This document shows, piece by piece, positions 31,782-40,672 of a stretch of DNA of 64,000 nucleotides (positions are counted from its first letter, which is position 1; every line of letters starts with the position of its first letter). The DNA is from Kuafuiihalomonas sp050331295 (GTDB lineage: Bacteria; Myxococcota; Kuafuiibacteriia; Kuafuiibacteriales; Kuafuiibacteriaceae), in NCBI GenBank assembly GCA_050331295.1, contig JBHJGZ010000007.1, positions 186,001-250,000 on the forward strand, given 5' to 3'. Both the position numbers and the translations under genes were made by a program. The notes beneath the pieces are model-generated. The model was not told where the DNA came from. It did not search any database and saw only the letters and a program-made list of their open reading frames with translations.

Positions 31782-34679
31782 ATGATACGGCTGATCTACG
31801 GTCAACGTTTGGATGGCCTGGTCGACGTCTGGCTGAGCCGCCTGCGCCCGACGAGAGACCTGACCCCGATCCGAGTCGTGGCCAAGAACCCCATCGTCGA
31901 CCGATATTGCCGGGTGCGGGTCGCCCAGCACTGGGGGGCAGTGCTCCGCTGGGAGGCGACGAGCCTGTTGTCCTGGCTCGACCGCGAAGCCGACGAGCAC
32001 GGACATCCTTCGGTTCTCATGACTCGGAGACGCTTGAAGGGGTGCCTGGTCGAGGTTATGTCGACCCAGCCTCCACCTCAGCTTGTCGACTATCTGGATG
32101 AGGCGAAAAGCGTACGGGACCGAGACCGTCGGACCCTGCAGCTGGCGGAACGCCTGGCGGAGGGACTCATGGAGTGGTCCCTGCAGGGAGAGATCCCTGG
32201 ACCCGACGCTCCGCTGCTCCGAGCGCTTTGGGACTCCGCCGAATGCTCGCTCGTGAGTCTCCCGAAGGCCCTCCGCCTCGGCTGGTTCGACGGCCCCGGC
32301 CCGCCCGTTCACATCCTGGACGCGCTGACCGACGAACCCGGTCTCCTCCGTGTGGTGCAGCGGGTGGCCGCGCAGCGGGAGGTGCATATCCTCGCGACCA
32401 ATCCGTGCCTGGAGTTCTGGGAGGACATGCCGACTCGGCCGAATCCTCGGGCCCGACGCGACGTGCCCTTGTTGGTGGAGCCGGAGGACGAACACCCGCT
32501 TCTCTGGGCCTGGGCTCGAGGGGGACGAAATCTGATCCGGGGGCTGGATAGGCTCACCGACTGCGATTTCGAGCCCGCATTCGAACTCGAGCAAAGAGAC
32601 AGCGACCTGGGGCGGCTCCAGGCGGACCTTCTGTTCCGTCGCCCACCTGAAACGCGGCCGGTAGGGGACGGCACGGTGGTGGTGGAACGTCATCGAAGCC
32701 GACGGGACGAGGCTCGCGCCACCGCGGCCAGGATCGCGGAGGCGTGCGCTCTCGACCCTTCCCTACTCCTCAGTGAAATCGTCGTGGCTCTCGTTTCAGA
32801 AGACCTTCAAATGCAAGACTTATTGCACGCCGCGTTCGAAGAGTTCGGCCCGATTCCACACCACTTCGCATTCCCGAAGGTAGACGGTCCGGTGATCCGC
32901 GGCGTCCGGATGCTGTTTCGGCTTCTTTCGGAAGGTGCCCGGGGCCGTGATCTTCAGGCCTTCGTCGGAAACCCAGTTTCCGACATGCCCGCGACGGCAG
33001 CGGAATGGGTCCGACAGACCGGGATGGTTCAAGGGCTCACCCAGGACGATCATCGTGAAACCCACGTCGATGTGCCGGTGCTCCACTGGCAGCAAGGCCT
33101 GCAGCGAGCAGCCCTCGGACTCGTGCTGGATGAGGACCACCCGCGGGGGCCGGTCACGCTGCAGCCCCTGGAAGACGCGGGTCGATGGCTCGGGCGGTTG
33201 CGGGATTTGGCGGCCGACATCGAAGGGCTTCGGTCGGCTCGAGATACCCACCGCTCCCTTCGCTCCGCCCTGGCTGGGTTGGTGACGAGCTATATCGTGC
33301 CGCAAGACGAGACCGACGAGGGAGACCTCGCGCGACTCCTCAGCCTTCTGCACGCCGTCGAAGGTGACGACGAACGAAGCATGGCCATGGTGCTGGAGGA
33401 AGTGGAGGAAGAGATGGATGCCCTGACTCGGCCATCCGCCTCGTCGCTCGGCGTCTTGATCGGGCCGTTGTCCGCGGTGGGAACCATCCCGGCGCGCTTC
33501 GCGTTCCTGCTGGGCCTGGATGCGGAAAGCTTTCCGCGGCGGGACCAAGGCCGCGTCCTGGGCATGCTTCCGCGGCGCCTGGAGCAACAAGACCGATGGC
33601 ACCTGTTGCTCCGGCTTTCCGCCACGCGCGAGGGACTGACCCTCTCCTATTCGGCTGGGCCTCACCATCTTCCGGCTTCGGCAGTCTTCGATGAGCTTCA
33701 GCAGGCTGGTTTCGAAGAGGCGACGCCTCGGCCGGTGGCCAGCTTGGAGGCGGAGCGAGAACCGGTCGTCCCCCCACTGACCACCCCCGGGACCGGCCGT
33801 CTCTTGCGACCCGACCACCTGTGGGCATTCCTGCTGGACCCCTACGAGGGTTGGCTGGACGTCCTGTTTGGCCGCCCGCATCCTGGTCCCACCGCGCTGG
33901 AGCTCCCGTTCTGGACCACTGATGGTGAACTTCAATCCATCCTGACCGAGCTCATCACCCGGCATTGGCCGATGGAGGACCCAGCCCGAGTGGAGGTCGA
34001 CCTGGCTCGCCGCCTCCATCGGGCCGCTCTTTCGGCCCGAGCCCCGGTGGGTCTCTATGGACAGGGAGAACAGGCACGCGCCCTTCGGTTGCTTCAGCAC
34101 TGGACGGACGAGTTGGATGCGGCGGGGCTTCCGCGGGCCCCCCTCCACACCCAAACGCTTTCCTCGCGAAGGTGGGCGACACCCCTCGCCTGGGAGCTCG
34201 CCGCCCACTCGGTGATCGCTGCCTCGGATCCCGGGTTCGGTCTCCTCCGGGTGGAACCCCAGCTGACCGCTTCGCCCCGCCGATGGGCCTTCTTGGCCCG
34301 AAGCGCCATCTTGCACGCGGCCGCGTGCGTCGAAGAGCCCCGGCCATCCAGGCACCTCGGGCTGCCCACCGCCACTTCAGCGATCTCGCTGACCTTCGAC
34401 CCGATGCCCGACCCGGCCGAATGGCTGAACGGCTTGGGCAACGACCTCTTGTCGGGACGCCATGACGTGCGCCTTCCGATGGAGGCGGCATGGGCCCTTC
34501 TCGATCAACGCGCGCAGTCCAGGCAGAGCCCCGACGAGACGCCGGAAGCGTTTTGGGATCGGATCCGCTGGCGCTTCGGGCCCGACGGGTCGGACCCCCG
34601 TGAAGTTCCCCCGTTGAAGGAAGCCTTGCCGCTGGTCGAGCGGCGATGGGGACCGGCCCACCGATGCCTTCGCTCATGA
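31782..34679 (+). CDS. recC: Exodeoxyribonuclease V subunit gamma (RecC)
   Basis: RecC holds the RecBCD complex together, splits the DNA strands and recognises the recombination hotspot sequence. The 965-residue protein has the RecC-type N-terminal start (MIRLIYGQRLDGLVDVW) and inactive helicase-like domains. The typical segment IPARFAFLLGLDAESFPRRD lies in the middle third; the conserved C-terminal region is DWLFGRPHP-like (GWLDVLFGRPHP). It is about 150 residues shorter than the E. coli protein. Identification also rests on the immediate neighbours recB and recD. Its stop overlaps the recB ATG by four bases. The start at 31782 is the first in-frame ATG. Confidence 0.9.
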   Translation: MIRLIYGQRLDGLVDVWLSRLRPTRDLTPIRVVAKNPIVDRYCRVRVAQHWGAVLRWEATSLLSWLDREADEHGHPSVLMTRRRLKGCLVEVMSTQPPPQLVDYLDEAKSVRDRDRRTLQLAERLAEGLMEWSLQGEIPGPDAPLLRALWDSAECSLVSLPKALRLGWFDGPGPPVHILDALTDEPGLLRVVQRVAAQREVHILATNPCLEFWEDMPTRPNPRARRDVPLLVEPEDEHPLLWAWARGGRNLIRGLDRLTDCDFEPAFELEQRDSDLGRLQADLLFRRPPETRPVGDGTVVVERHRSRRDEARATAARIAEACALDPSLLLSEIVVALVSEDLQMQDLLHAAFEEFGPIPHHFAFPKVDGPVIRGVRMLFRLLSEGARGRDLQAFVGNPVSDMPATAAEWVRQTGMVQGLTQDDHRETHVDVPVLHWQQGLQRAALGLVLDEDHPRGPVTLQPLEDAGRWLGRLRDLAADIEGLRSARDTHRSLRSALAGLVTSYIVPQDETDEGDLARLLSLLHAVEGDDERSMAMVLEEVEEEMDALTRPSASSLGVLIGPLSAVGTIPARFAFLLGLDAESFPRRDQGRVLGMLPRRLEQQDRWHLLLRLSATREGLTLSYSAGPHHLPASAVFDELQQAGFEEATPRPVASLEAEREPVVPPLTTPGTGRLLRPDHLWAFLLDPYEGWLDVLFGRPHPGPTALELPFWTTDGELQSILTELITRHWPMEDPARVEVDLARRLHRAALSARAPVGLYGQGEQARALRLLQHWTDELDAAGLPRAPLHTQTLSSRRWATPLAWELAAHSVIAASDPGFGLLRVEPQLTASPRRWAFLARSAILHAAACVEEPRPSRHLGLPTATSAISLTFDPMPDPAEWLNGLGNDLLSGRHDVRLPMEAAWALLDQRAQSRQSPDETPEAFWDRIRWRFGPDGSDPREVPPLKEALPLVERRWGPAHRCLRS

Positions 34680-37600
34680 ACTCCAGGTACGTCCCGAAGC
34701 CAGAGGTGGTGGAGCGCGCCGGCCACCACGCCTCTCTGATACTCGAAGCTTCCGCCGGCACCGGGAAGACCTTTGCCATCGAGCACCTGGTGGCGGACAT
34801 GGTCCTGAACGGAACCCCCCTCGAGCGCATCTTGGTCATCACCTTTACGGAAAAGGCGGCCGCCGAGCTGAAAGGACGGCTTTCGACCCTCTTCGCCGAG
34901 CTTCCGGAGCGTGAGACCGTACCGGAACCGGGCGGATGGCGTCTCGACGCGGTCGCCCGCGAGCGTCTGGCTCGGGCGCGCCGGATCCTTCCTCGTGCCT
35001 TCGTGTCCACCATTCACAGCTTTTGCCTTCGCGTCCTCCGGGAGCTTCCGATGGAGAGTGGAGGTCCGTTCGAGCTCGACGTTATCCCGTCTCGCGCCGC
35101 GTTCGATGAAGGCTTTCGCTCGTTTCTCCGGCGCGACCTGCCAAACGACGACACCGCATCGGACTATGTGACGACGTGGATGCGCCATCGACGTCTCGAC
35201 CGATTGATGGATCTGATGATGGACGTCGTGGAGCTTCAGGCGGAACCGCAACCCAACTTTCAGCCAGAAGCGTGGAGTGCCGCGGTAGCGGGTTTGGGTC
35301 GACACGACCTCCGTTCGTGGGTGCGCCGCGCCCAACGTCACTCTCGCCGACTTCGAAACCATGTTGCCCTCATGGCGAGGCACCTGAACCCGGAGGCATC
35401 TCCCGCTTCTCAGCTGGCGGCGCTGGACCGCGCCCAGGTCGATCTGAAAACCGTCCTGCGTGAACTCTCTCCGGCTCTGGCTTCGCCGGAACGCGAAGCC
35501 TTGGAGCAGCTGTCGGAGGCCCAAGTTCCATTCGATGCCGCGGTGGCGTGCGTACTCCTTCCGGGCGTCGAGTCTTCAATCGAACGAACCTGCGCCGACC
35601 GCGGATGGCAAACCTATGCCGACATGGTGAACCGCCTGGACGCCGCATCCCCCGAAGTCTACCGTCAGCTCAGGTCGCGCTTCGATGCCGCCCTGGTGGA
35701 CGAGTTCCAAGACACCGATCCTCGTCAGTGGAACATCGTCCGCCGGCTCTGGGAGGGCTCGGCCATGCGGCTCGTCCTCGTTGGCGATCCCAAGCAATCC
35801 ATCTACGGATTTCGCGGCGCCGACTCCGGCGCGTTCCGGAATGCCCAGCTGACCCTGGAGCGCTCGGGAGCCCGTACCCTCTCGCTGGATGCAAACCACC
35901 GGTCGACCCCCCAGTTGGTCGAAGCCTTCAACCTCCTGTTTCCCGACGTTTTTACCGGTCAAAACGTCTACCGTCCGGTGCGATCGGCCCGACCCGACCG
36001 CGCGGGCCTCACCCGAGCCGGACGCCCAGTCGCTCCGGTTCACCTGCTCCGATTCCCTCCCGAAACCTTGGCCGGCTCCGTCGTGCAGGTGCGTCGAGGA
36101 TGGAGCCGGGCCATCGCCGATCTGATCGTCCAACACCTGGACGGTCGAACTTCGGTCCACGATGGCCATCCACTCCGCCCCTCGGACATCTTCGTCTTGA
36201 CCCGGACCACCCGCGAAGGGCGGCAGGTCGCCCAGATCCTGCGGAGCGCCCACATCCCGGTTCATCTCTTCGAACGAGATGGAGTCCTTCAGGGACCCGA
36301 AGCCCGCGCGGCGCTGGCGGTATTGGAGGCGCTCGCGCAGGACGATCCTCGCCGAAACGTCCACGCTTGGCTGACCGCGATGTTTGGACTCGAACCCCAT
36401 CAGCTTCGCGAGGTGACCGACTTGCCCCTCGGTCATCCCTTCTTGGAGTCGCTCCGAACGTGGCGCCGGATGATGCAAGCAGGGCAATGGGTGAGCCTGT
36501 TCTCGGCCTGGATGACCGCCGCCCGAGCCCGCATGCAAAGAGCCCCCGACCGATGGGGTCAGGTCGAAATCCTTCAGCAGGTCCTGGACGAGCTGCTCGA
36601 GCGCACCCGGAGCCAGAGCCCGGATGAAGTGGTGGAGTGGCTTCGCCGGTCCGTCGAAGGCAAGGAAGGTGCCCCGATGCCGCGCCAGGAAGAAGGCGTC
36701 GATGCGGTACGGGTTTCGACCATCCACGGCGCGAAAGGACTGGAGTCGGAGGTGATGGTCCTGTTCGGGGGCTTGAAGCCTGCCTCGTCAAAGGTCGTCC
36801 CCTTCCGATCGGACACGGCGCTAAAGCTCCATGTCGGACGGGATCCACCGGCGCTGGCCCTCAGCCAGGCCAGCGAAGAGGAGGAGAGGCTTCTGTACGT
36901 CGCCCTCACTCGAGCCCGCGCCCACGTCGTGCTCCCGAGCTTCGAGGTGGCGTTCGACGGATTTGTCCGCCACTTGGGCCGGGCCCTGGACCGCCTTCCC
37001 GAACATCTTCACACCACGACACGGGTCGAACCGTCCAAGCTGCGCGTCCGAACCACGCCGGCCCGTCCCGCACCCGCAGCCGGGCGTCCGCGGCCCCCCA
37101 TCCTGGTGGATGGCTGGAGTCGAAGCGGTCCGGTGACCACTTCGTTTACGCACCTGAAGCAGCGGACCGCGTCAGACGCGACCATTCCCAGAGAAGGACC
37201 GAGCGAGCCGAGCCCTGAGGACATCACCCGCGAACCTCCAGCCGGTGGGCTGCCGGGCGGTCCGAGGACCGGTCAGTGCGTGCACCGCCTCCTGGAAACA
37301 GCCCCGCTTGGCCTTTGGAACGACATCGAGCCCGAGGTCTTGCTCGACCACCCGGTTCTCGCGCCGTGGCTCTACGAGACCATGGACCGGTACGGCATGC
37401 CACGGTCCTACGGGCGCGCGCTTGCTGCTCTCCTGCACCGAACATTGACCCGCCCCCTTCCGATGGATGGAGGCCCTTCGTTGGACCAGCTCCCCGACAC
37501 CGCGTTTGCCCGCGAGATGGACTTCACGCTCCATCTCCCCGAGGCGGGCGGAGCCTTGGTTCGAGGATTTCTCGATGGCGTCGTCGAGCATCGAGGCTCG

Positions 37601-37876
37601 CTCACCATCTTGGACTACAAGACCGACGTTCGAGCCAGCTACGCTCCGGACTCGCTGCACCGCTACTTGGAAGACCGATACGGCCTTCAGTCCGACCTGT
37701 ACCTGGCCGCCCTCGGAGCCGCGCGGCTTCGGACACCGGTGGCGGGAACACTCTTCTTCTTCGTCCGAAGCGAACCACCGGACGGCTACGTCTTCCGGGC
37801 CGCCGATGGAGGAGAACGGCGACGCGTCGCCGAGGCGGTGCGGGAGGGTCTTTTCGCCCGGGGCGAGGACTCGTGA
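34676..37876 (+). CDS. recB: Exodeoxyribonuclease V subunit beta (RecB)
   Basis: RecB is the 3'-5' helicase and nuclease of RecBCD, which processes double-strand breaks. The 1066-residue protein has helicase motif I (ASAGTGKTFAIEHL), motif II (VDEFQDTDPRQW), GDPKQSIYGFRGAD (motif III), the STIHGAKGLE motif and a C-terminal nuclease. In that nuclease, GQCVHRLLE, GFLDGVVE and ILDYKTD supply the metal ligands and QSDLYLAAL follows. All catalytic residues look intact. The start at 34676 overlaps the recC stop (ATGA); in-frame alternatives at 34646 and 34664 would overlap recC more. The stop shares bases with the recD start. Confidence 0.97.
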   Translation: MNSRYVPKPEVVERAGHHASLILEASAGTGKTFAIEHLVADMVLNGTPLERILVITFTEKAAAELKGRLSTLFAELPERETVPEPGGWRLDAVARERLARARRILPRAFVSTIHSFCLRVLRELPMESGGPFELDVIPSRAAFDEGFRSFLRRDLPNDDTASDYVTTWMRHRRLDRLMDLMMDVVELQAEPQPNFQPEAWSAAVAGLGRHDLRSWVRRAQRHSRRLRNHVALMARHLNPEASPASQLAALDRAQVDLKTVLRELSPALASPEREALEQLSEAQVPFDAAVACVLLPGVESSIERTCADRGWQTYADMVNRLDAASPEVYRQLRSRFDAALVDEFQDTDPRQWNIVRRLWEGSAMRLVLVGDPKQSIYGFRGADSGAFRNAQLTLERSGARTLSLDANHRSTPQLVEAFNLLFPDVFTGQNVYRPVRSARPDRAGLTRAGRPVAPVHLLRFPPETLAGSVVQVRRGWSRAIADLIVQHLDGRTSVHDGHPLRPSDIFVLTRTTREGRQVAQILRSAHIPVHLFERDGVLQGPEARAALAVLEALAQDDPRRNVHAWLTAMFGLEPHQLREVTDLPLGHPFLESLRTWRRMMQAGQWVSLFSAWMTAARARMQRAPDRWGQVEILQQVLDELLERTRSQSPDEVVEWLRRSVEGKEGAPMPRQEEGVDAVRVSTIHGAKGLESEVMVLFGGLKPASSKVVPFRSDTALKLHVGRDPPALALSQASEEEERLLYVALTRARAHVVLPSFEVAFDGFVRHLGRALDRLPEHLHTTTRVEPSKLRVRTTPARPAPAAGRPRPPILVDGWSRSGPVTTSFTHLKQRTASDATIPREGPSEPSPEDITREPPAGGLPGGPRTGQCVHRLLETAPLGLWNDIEPEVLLDHPVLAPWLYETMDRYGMPRSYGRALAALLHRTLTRPLPMDGGPSLDQLPDTAFAREMDFTLHLPEAGGALVRGFLDGVVEHRGSLTILDYKTDVRASYAPDSLHRYLEDRYGLQSDLYLAALGAARLRTPVAGTLFFFVRSEPPDGYVFRAADGGERRRVAEAVREGLFARGEDS

Positions 37877-39504
37877 TGTGGACGCCTGAAGGACCGGCGC
37901 TCCGGAAGTGGAGGTCATCCTCATCGGCGACTTCCGATTGGGAGGAGAGCATTCGGACGTCCCTGCGTGACGGGCCTCGTGGCGCCCTGGAAGCCGCCCT
38001 CGCCCTGACCGCGGCCATCGACCGGTCCGGCCACGACGGCACGTTCTTGCTTTGCTGGGTCCACTTCGTGGACCTCTTTCACGGCAGCACCCACTCGGTC
38101 CTCGATGCCAACCACTTCGCCCAGCGGATCCGGCTGCTGGACGGGATGTCCGGACCGAGCCACGTGCAGGCGGCCCTGGCCGCGGCCGAGGATCCCACAT
38201 TGGTGGACGATGTCTCGGGCGCGCCCTTCGCCCGGGTCGACGACAGCCTCGTCGCGCGGCGCTTCCTCAACGCCGAACGGCGGATCCAAAGCGATCTTTC
38301 GCGCCTGGAGGGCGCCGCGAAAGCCCTTTCCGTCGAGGCCTTCGAGGCCGCGAGCCGGAGAGTCCCCCTCTTGGGCGAGGATCAACACGGCGCGCTGTCG
38401 GCGGCTCGGACCCAGGCAGTCACACTGGTGGTCGGAGGACCGGGCACCGGCAAGACCGTCCTGAGCGGGCGGATCGTACGGGCGTGGGTCGAAGCCGGTC
38501 TTTCACCGCGCCGGGTGGTCCGGGCAGCCCCGACCGGAAAGGCGGCGCAGCGCATGGCTCAGGCAACGGTGGACCTGCCCGAGCTGTCTCTGCCGGGGAC
38601 GCTGCACCGCCTGCTCCAGACGGGAACCGACGTTTGGGAGGCTGTGTTGGTGGACGAGGCCAGCATGGTGGGCACCGAGCTCATGGCCCGTCTCCTCGGC
38701 TCGATTCCCACCGGCGCTCGACTCGTCTTGATGGGCGACCCCGATCAGCTCCCGTCGGTGGATGCAGGGGCACCGCTTCGTGATCTGTGTCGTGGGTTCA
38801 GCCATTGGACCCGAACGCTGACGCAGCCGCGTCGAACCCGGGAAGGCGGAGTCCTGTTGAAGGCGGCGCGGGCCGTTCGGGCCGGTGATGCTGACGCCCT
38901 CCGTACTCTGTCGTCGGTGGTCCGACATCCGGATGGGCACGGCGATGGTCTGTTTTGGCTGCCCTCGGACCCGCGAGACGTCCAGGGCGAGCGGACCGTG
39001 CTGATCCGCTGGTTCCAGCAGGCTCGGCGTCGCAACGCGGTTCTCCTGGCGGTGACGAAGGATGGCCCGCGGGGGACGCGTGCGTTCAATCGCCTGGCGA
39101 TGAGCCTCCGCGGCAGCACGCCAGACCGGATGGCTCCCGGTCAGCCCTTGATCGCCACCCGAAACGACTACAGCCGCGGCCTCTTCAACGGCGAGCTCGG
39201 CCGTGTGACCGAGGATGGAGCGGTCGAGTTCGAGGGTGGACGCCGCTTTCGGCTGGGAAGCCTGACGGGTCTGGAGCCCGCCGACGCCCTGACGGTTCAC
39301 AAGGCTCAGGGGTCCGAGGTCGACGACCTCCTCTTTGCCCTGCCTCCACCTCACCACGGCCTCGGCACCCGCGAGATGCTGTACACCGCCCTGACGCGGG
39401 CGCGTCGAAGGGTGATTCTTCTGGGCACCGATGAAGCGCTGGCTGGGATGCTCGAAGCGCGTTCGGTCCGCACCACGGGCCGCCTCGGAGGTCGGACCCC
39501 GTGA
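37876..39504 (+). CDS. recD: Exodeoxyribonuclease V subunit alpha (RecD)
   Basis: RecD is the 5'-3' helicase motor of RecBCD. The 542-residue protein has Walker A GGPGTGKTVLSGRI, motif II VLVDEASMVG, motif III MGDPDQLPSVDAG and the C-terminal VHKAQGSEVDDLL with the ALTRARRRVIL segment. The N-terminal 150 residues form the RecC-binding domain. The ATG at 37876 overlaps the recB TGA (TGATG); a GTG at 37873 is equally possible. Its own stop overlaps the rsmE start (GTGA). The overlaps all along this operon mean that subunit stoichiometry is probably set by translational coupling. Confidence 0.95.
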   Translation: MWTPEGPALRKWRSSSSATSDWEESIRTSLRDGPRGALEAALALTAAIDRSGHDGTFLLCWVHFVDLFHGSTHSVLDANHFAQRIRLLDGMSGPSHVQAALAAAEDPTLVDDVSGAPFARVDDSLVARRFLNAERRIQSDLSRLEGAAKALSVEAFEAASRRVPLLGEDQHGALSAARTQAVTLVVGGPGTGKTVLSGRIVRAWVEAGLSPRRVVRAAPTGKAAQRMAQATVDLPELSLPGTLHRLLQTGTDVWEAVLVDEASMVGTELMARLLGSIPTGARLVLMGDPDQLPSVDAGAPLRDLCRGFSHWTRTLTQPRRTREGGVLLKAARAVRAGDADALRTLSSVVRHPDGHGDGLFWLPSDPRDVQGERTVLIRWFQQARRRNAVLLAVTKDGPRGTRAFNRLAMSLRGSTPDRMAPGQPLIATRNDYSRGLFNGELGRVTEDGAVEFEGGRRFRLGSLTGLEPADALTVHKAQGSEVDDLLFALPPPHHGLGTREMLYTALTRARRRVILLGTDEALAGMLEARSVRTTGRLGGRTP

Positions 39505-40253
39505 ACCTGCTCCTGCTGACGGAGATGGACCTTCAGACCGACGGAACCTTCTCGATTCGAGGCGATCGCGCACGGGAGAGCGCCCGCATCCTCCAGGCTC
39601 GAGGCGTATCCGCCTTCGAGGGCCAGGTCTTGCGCGCGGGTCGGGCGAACGTCGGGCCGGGGGAGGCCAGAGTCGTCTCGTTGCGTGACGGCCTGCTGAC
39701 GGTCCGCTTCGTGCCGACCGGGCAGGAAGAGGCGTCCCGTCTTCATTTGGTCCTCGGCATTCCGAGGCCCAAGTTTCTCCGTCGCATCCTCCCACAGATC
39801 GCCGCTCAGGGCGTGGGCTCCATCGACTTGGTCCGTACTTGGAGGACCGAGCGGACCTTCCTGCAGAGCCCCCTTCTTCAACCCGAAGGCCATACGCCCC
39901 TCCTTCACGAGGGCATGATGCAAGGCGGATGGACATGCGTCCCCTCGGTTCGTGTCCATCCGCGATTCGAAGGATTCCTGGAGACCATTCCCCACGAGCG
40001 AGACAAGTGGATGGGCTCCCTGACCGGCACCGGGCCGCCGCGGCTCGGGCGCCGCGACCTGGTGGTGGCGGTCGGTCCCGAGCGCGGCTTTTCAGACTAC
40101 GAAAGCGAACGGCTGCTCGCGGCGGGCTTTCGACCGGTCCGTGTACCGTGCGGCGTCATGCGCACCGATACCGCGTGCGTCGCCCTGCTGGCCCTGGGCG
40201 CCCTCGCACTCAATGGTTGCCCCTCCGTTGATGCGATGCCCGGTGTACGATAG
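39501..40253 (+). CDS. rsmE: 16S rRNA m3U1498 methyltransferase
   Basis: RsmE methylates U1498 of 16S rRNA. The 250-residue protein has an N-terminal PUA-like domain and the SPOUT-type knot at the C-terminus. The knot carries VAVGPERGFSDYESERLLAAG and RTDTACVALL, which form the SAM-binding site. The GTG at 39501 overlaps the recD stop, so a housekeeping rRNA enzyme is translated from the end of the recombination operon. The N-terminal region is a little divergent from the usual opening of the family, but the overall length is normal. Confidence 0.92.
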   Translation: MNLLLLTEMDLQTDGTFSIRGDRARESARILQARGVSAFEGQVLRAGRANVGPGEARVVSLRDGLLTVRFVPTGQEEASRLHLVLGIPRPKFLRRILPQIAAQGVGSIDLVRTWRTERTFLQSPLLQPEGHTPLLHEGMMQGGWTCVPSVRVHPRFEGFLETIPHERDKWMGSLTGTGPPRLGRRDLVVAVGPERGFSDYESERLLAAGFRPVRVPCGVMRTDTACVALLALGALALNGCPSVDAMPGVR

Positions 40254-40487
40254 CGTTCTTCCAACGGTGCATCGCACCGCCAGGCGGATGGGTCCCATGC
40301 CCCGGATAGTCCGAAATCGAAAGAACGAAGCTCCGCCGCGCAACCACCGGTGCTCACGAGGCTCCGTACAAGATAGATCGTCCAGCGGTCGGTTGGAGCA
40401 GAAGCTCGCCATGGGCCTGGACGCCGGCGAAGTCGCCGGGGGAGGTGATGCGAACGTGCAAAATTCTGAGAGTCTCCTGAGGGAGGC
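40254..40487. other. Gap after rsmE
   Basis: No convincing gene is seen between the rsmE stop and the hairpin cluster that begins near 40488. The longest readable frames here have poor codon usage and low-complexity products. The stretch probably belongs to the 3' untranslated region of the recCBD-rsmE transcript or to the leader of the element that follows. Confidence 0.4.
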
Positions 40488-40592
40488 AAGCTAGCGCTGT
40501 AGCTTCTCTCGGAGAGGCCGAGTCATCCGGGTCCAACGACCCAGTTCGGACATCTCGGGGCGGCGGTCCGACGAGCACCGCCGCCCCCCTTT
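40488..40592 (+). ncRNA. Hairpin cluster, possible small RNA or leader
   Basis: Several perfect hairpins follow one another. AAGCTA/TAGCTT lies at 40488-40505 (loop of 6). A CTCT/AGAG stem lies near 40508. GGGTC/GACCC lies near 40530 (loop of 4). The last is a long terminator-like stem at 40557-40587. This resembles a structured RNA more than an ordinary untranslated region. It could be an independent small RNA ending at the terminator or a leader of the downstream lipoprotein gene. I could not match it to any riboswitch class that I know. No promoter is clearly visible. Confidence 0.35.
40557..40592 (+). terminator. Strong rho-independent-type terminator
   Basis: A perfect 11-bp stem (left arm 40557-40567, right arm 40577-40587) with a 9-base loop is followed by CC then TTT. 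The arms are very GC-rich. The T-run is short, but the stem is the strongest in this intergenic region. It sits about 300 bases after rsmE and 85 bases before the next gene, so it may end either the rsmE transcript or a small RNA. Confidence 0.6.
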
Positions 40593-40672
40593 CAATGTGG
40601 TCCGCGCCCCGCGGCCAACTCGAGTAAGGCCAAAAGCGAGCCGTGAAGCCTTACCTGGGAGGACTGGAATCC

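Noticed and set aside
32820..34355. 511-codon frame antisense to recC
   Set aside because: Low-complexity translation and full overlap with a conserved gene.
40141..40494. Short open frame across the end of rsmE and the gap
   Set aside because: Arg/Pro/Ser-rich product with poor codon usage and no signal peptide; it overlaps the RsmE C-terminus.
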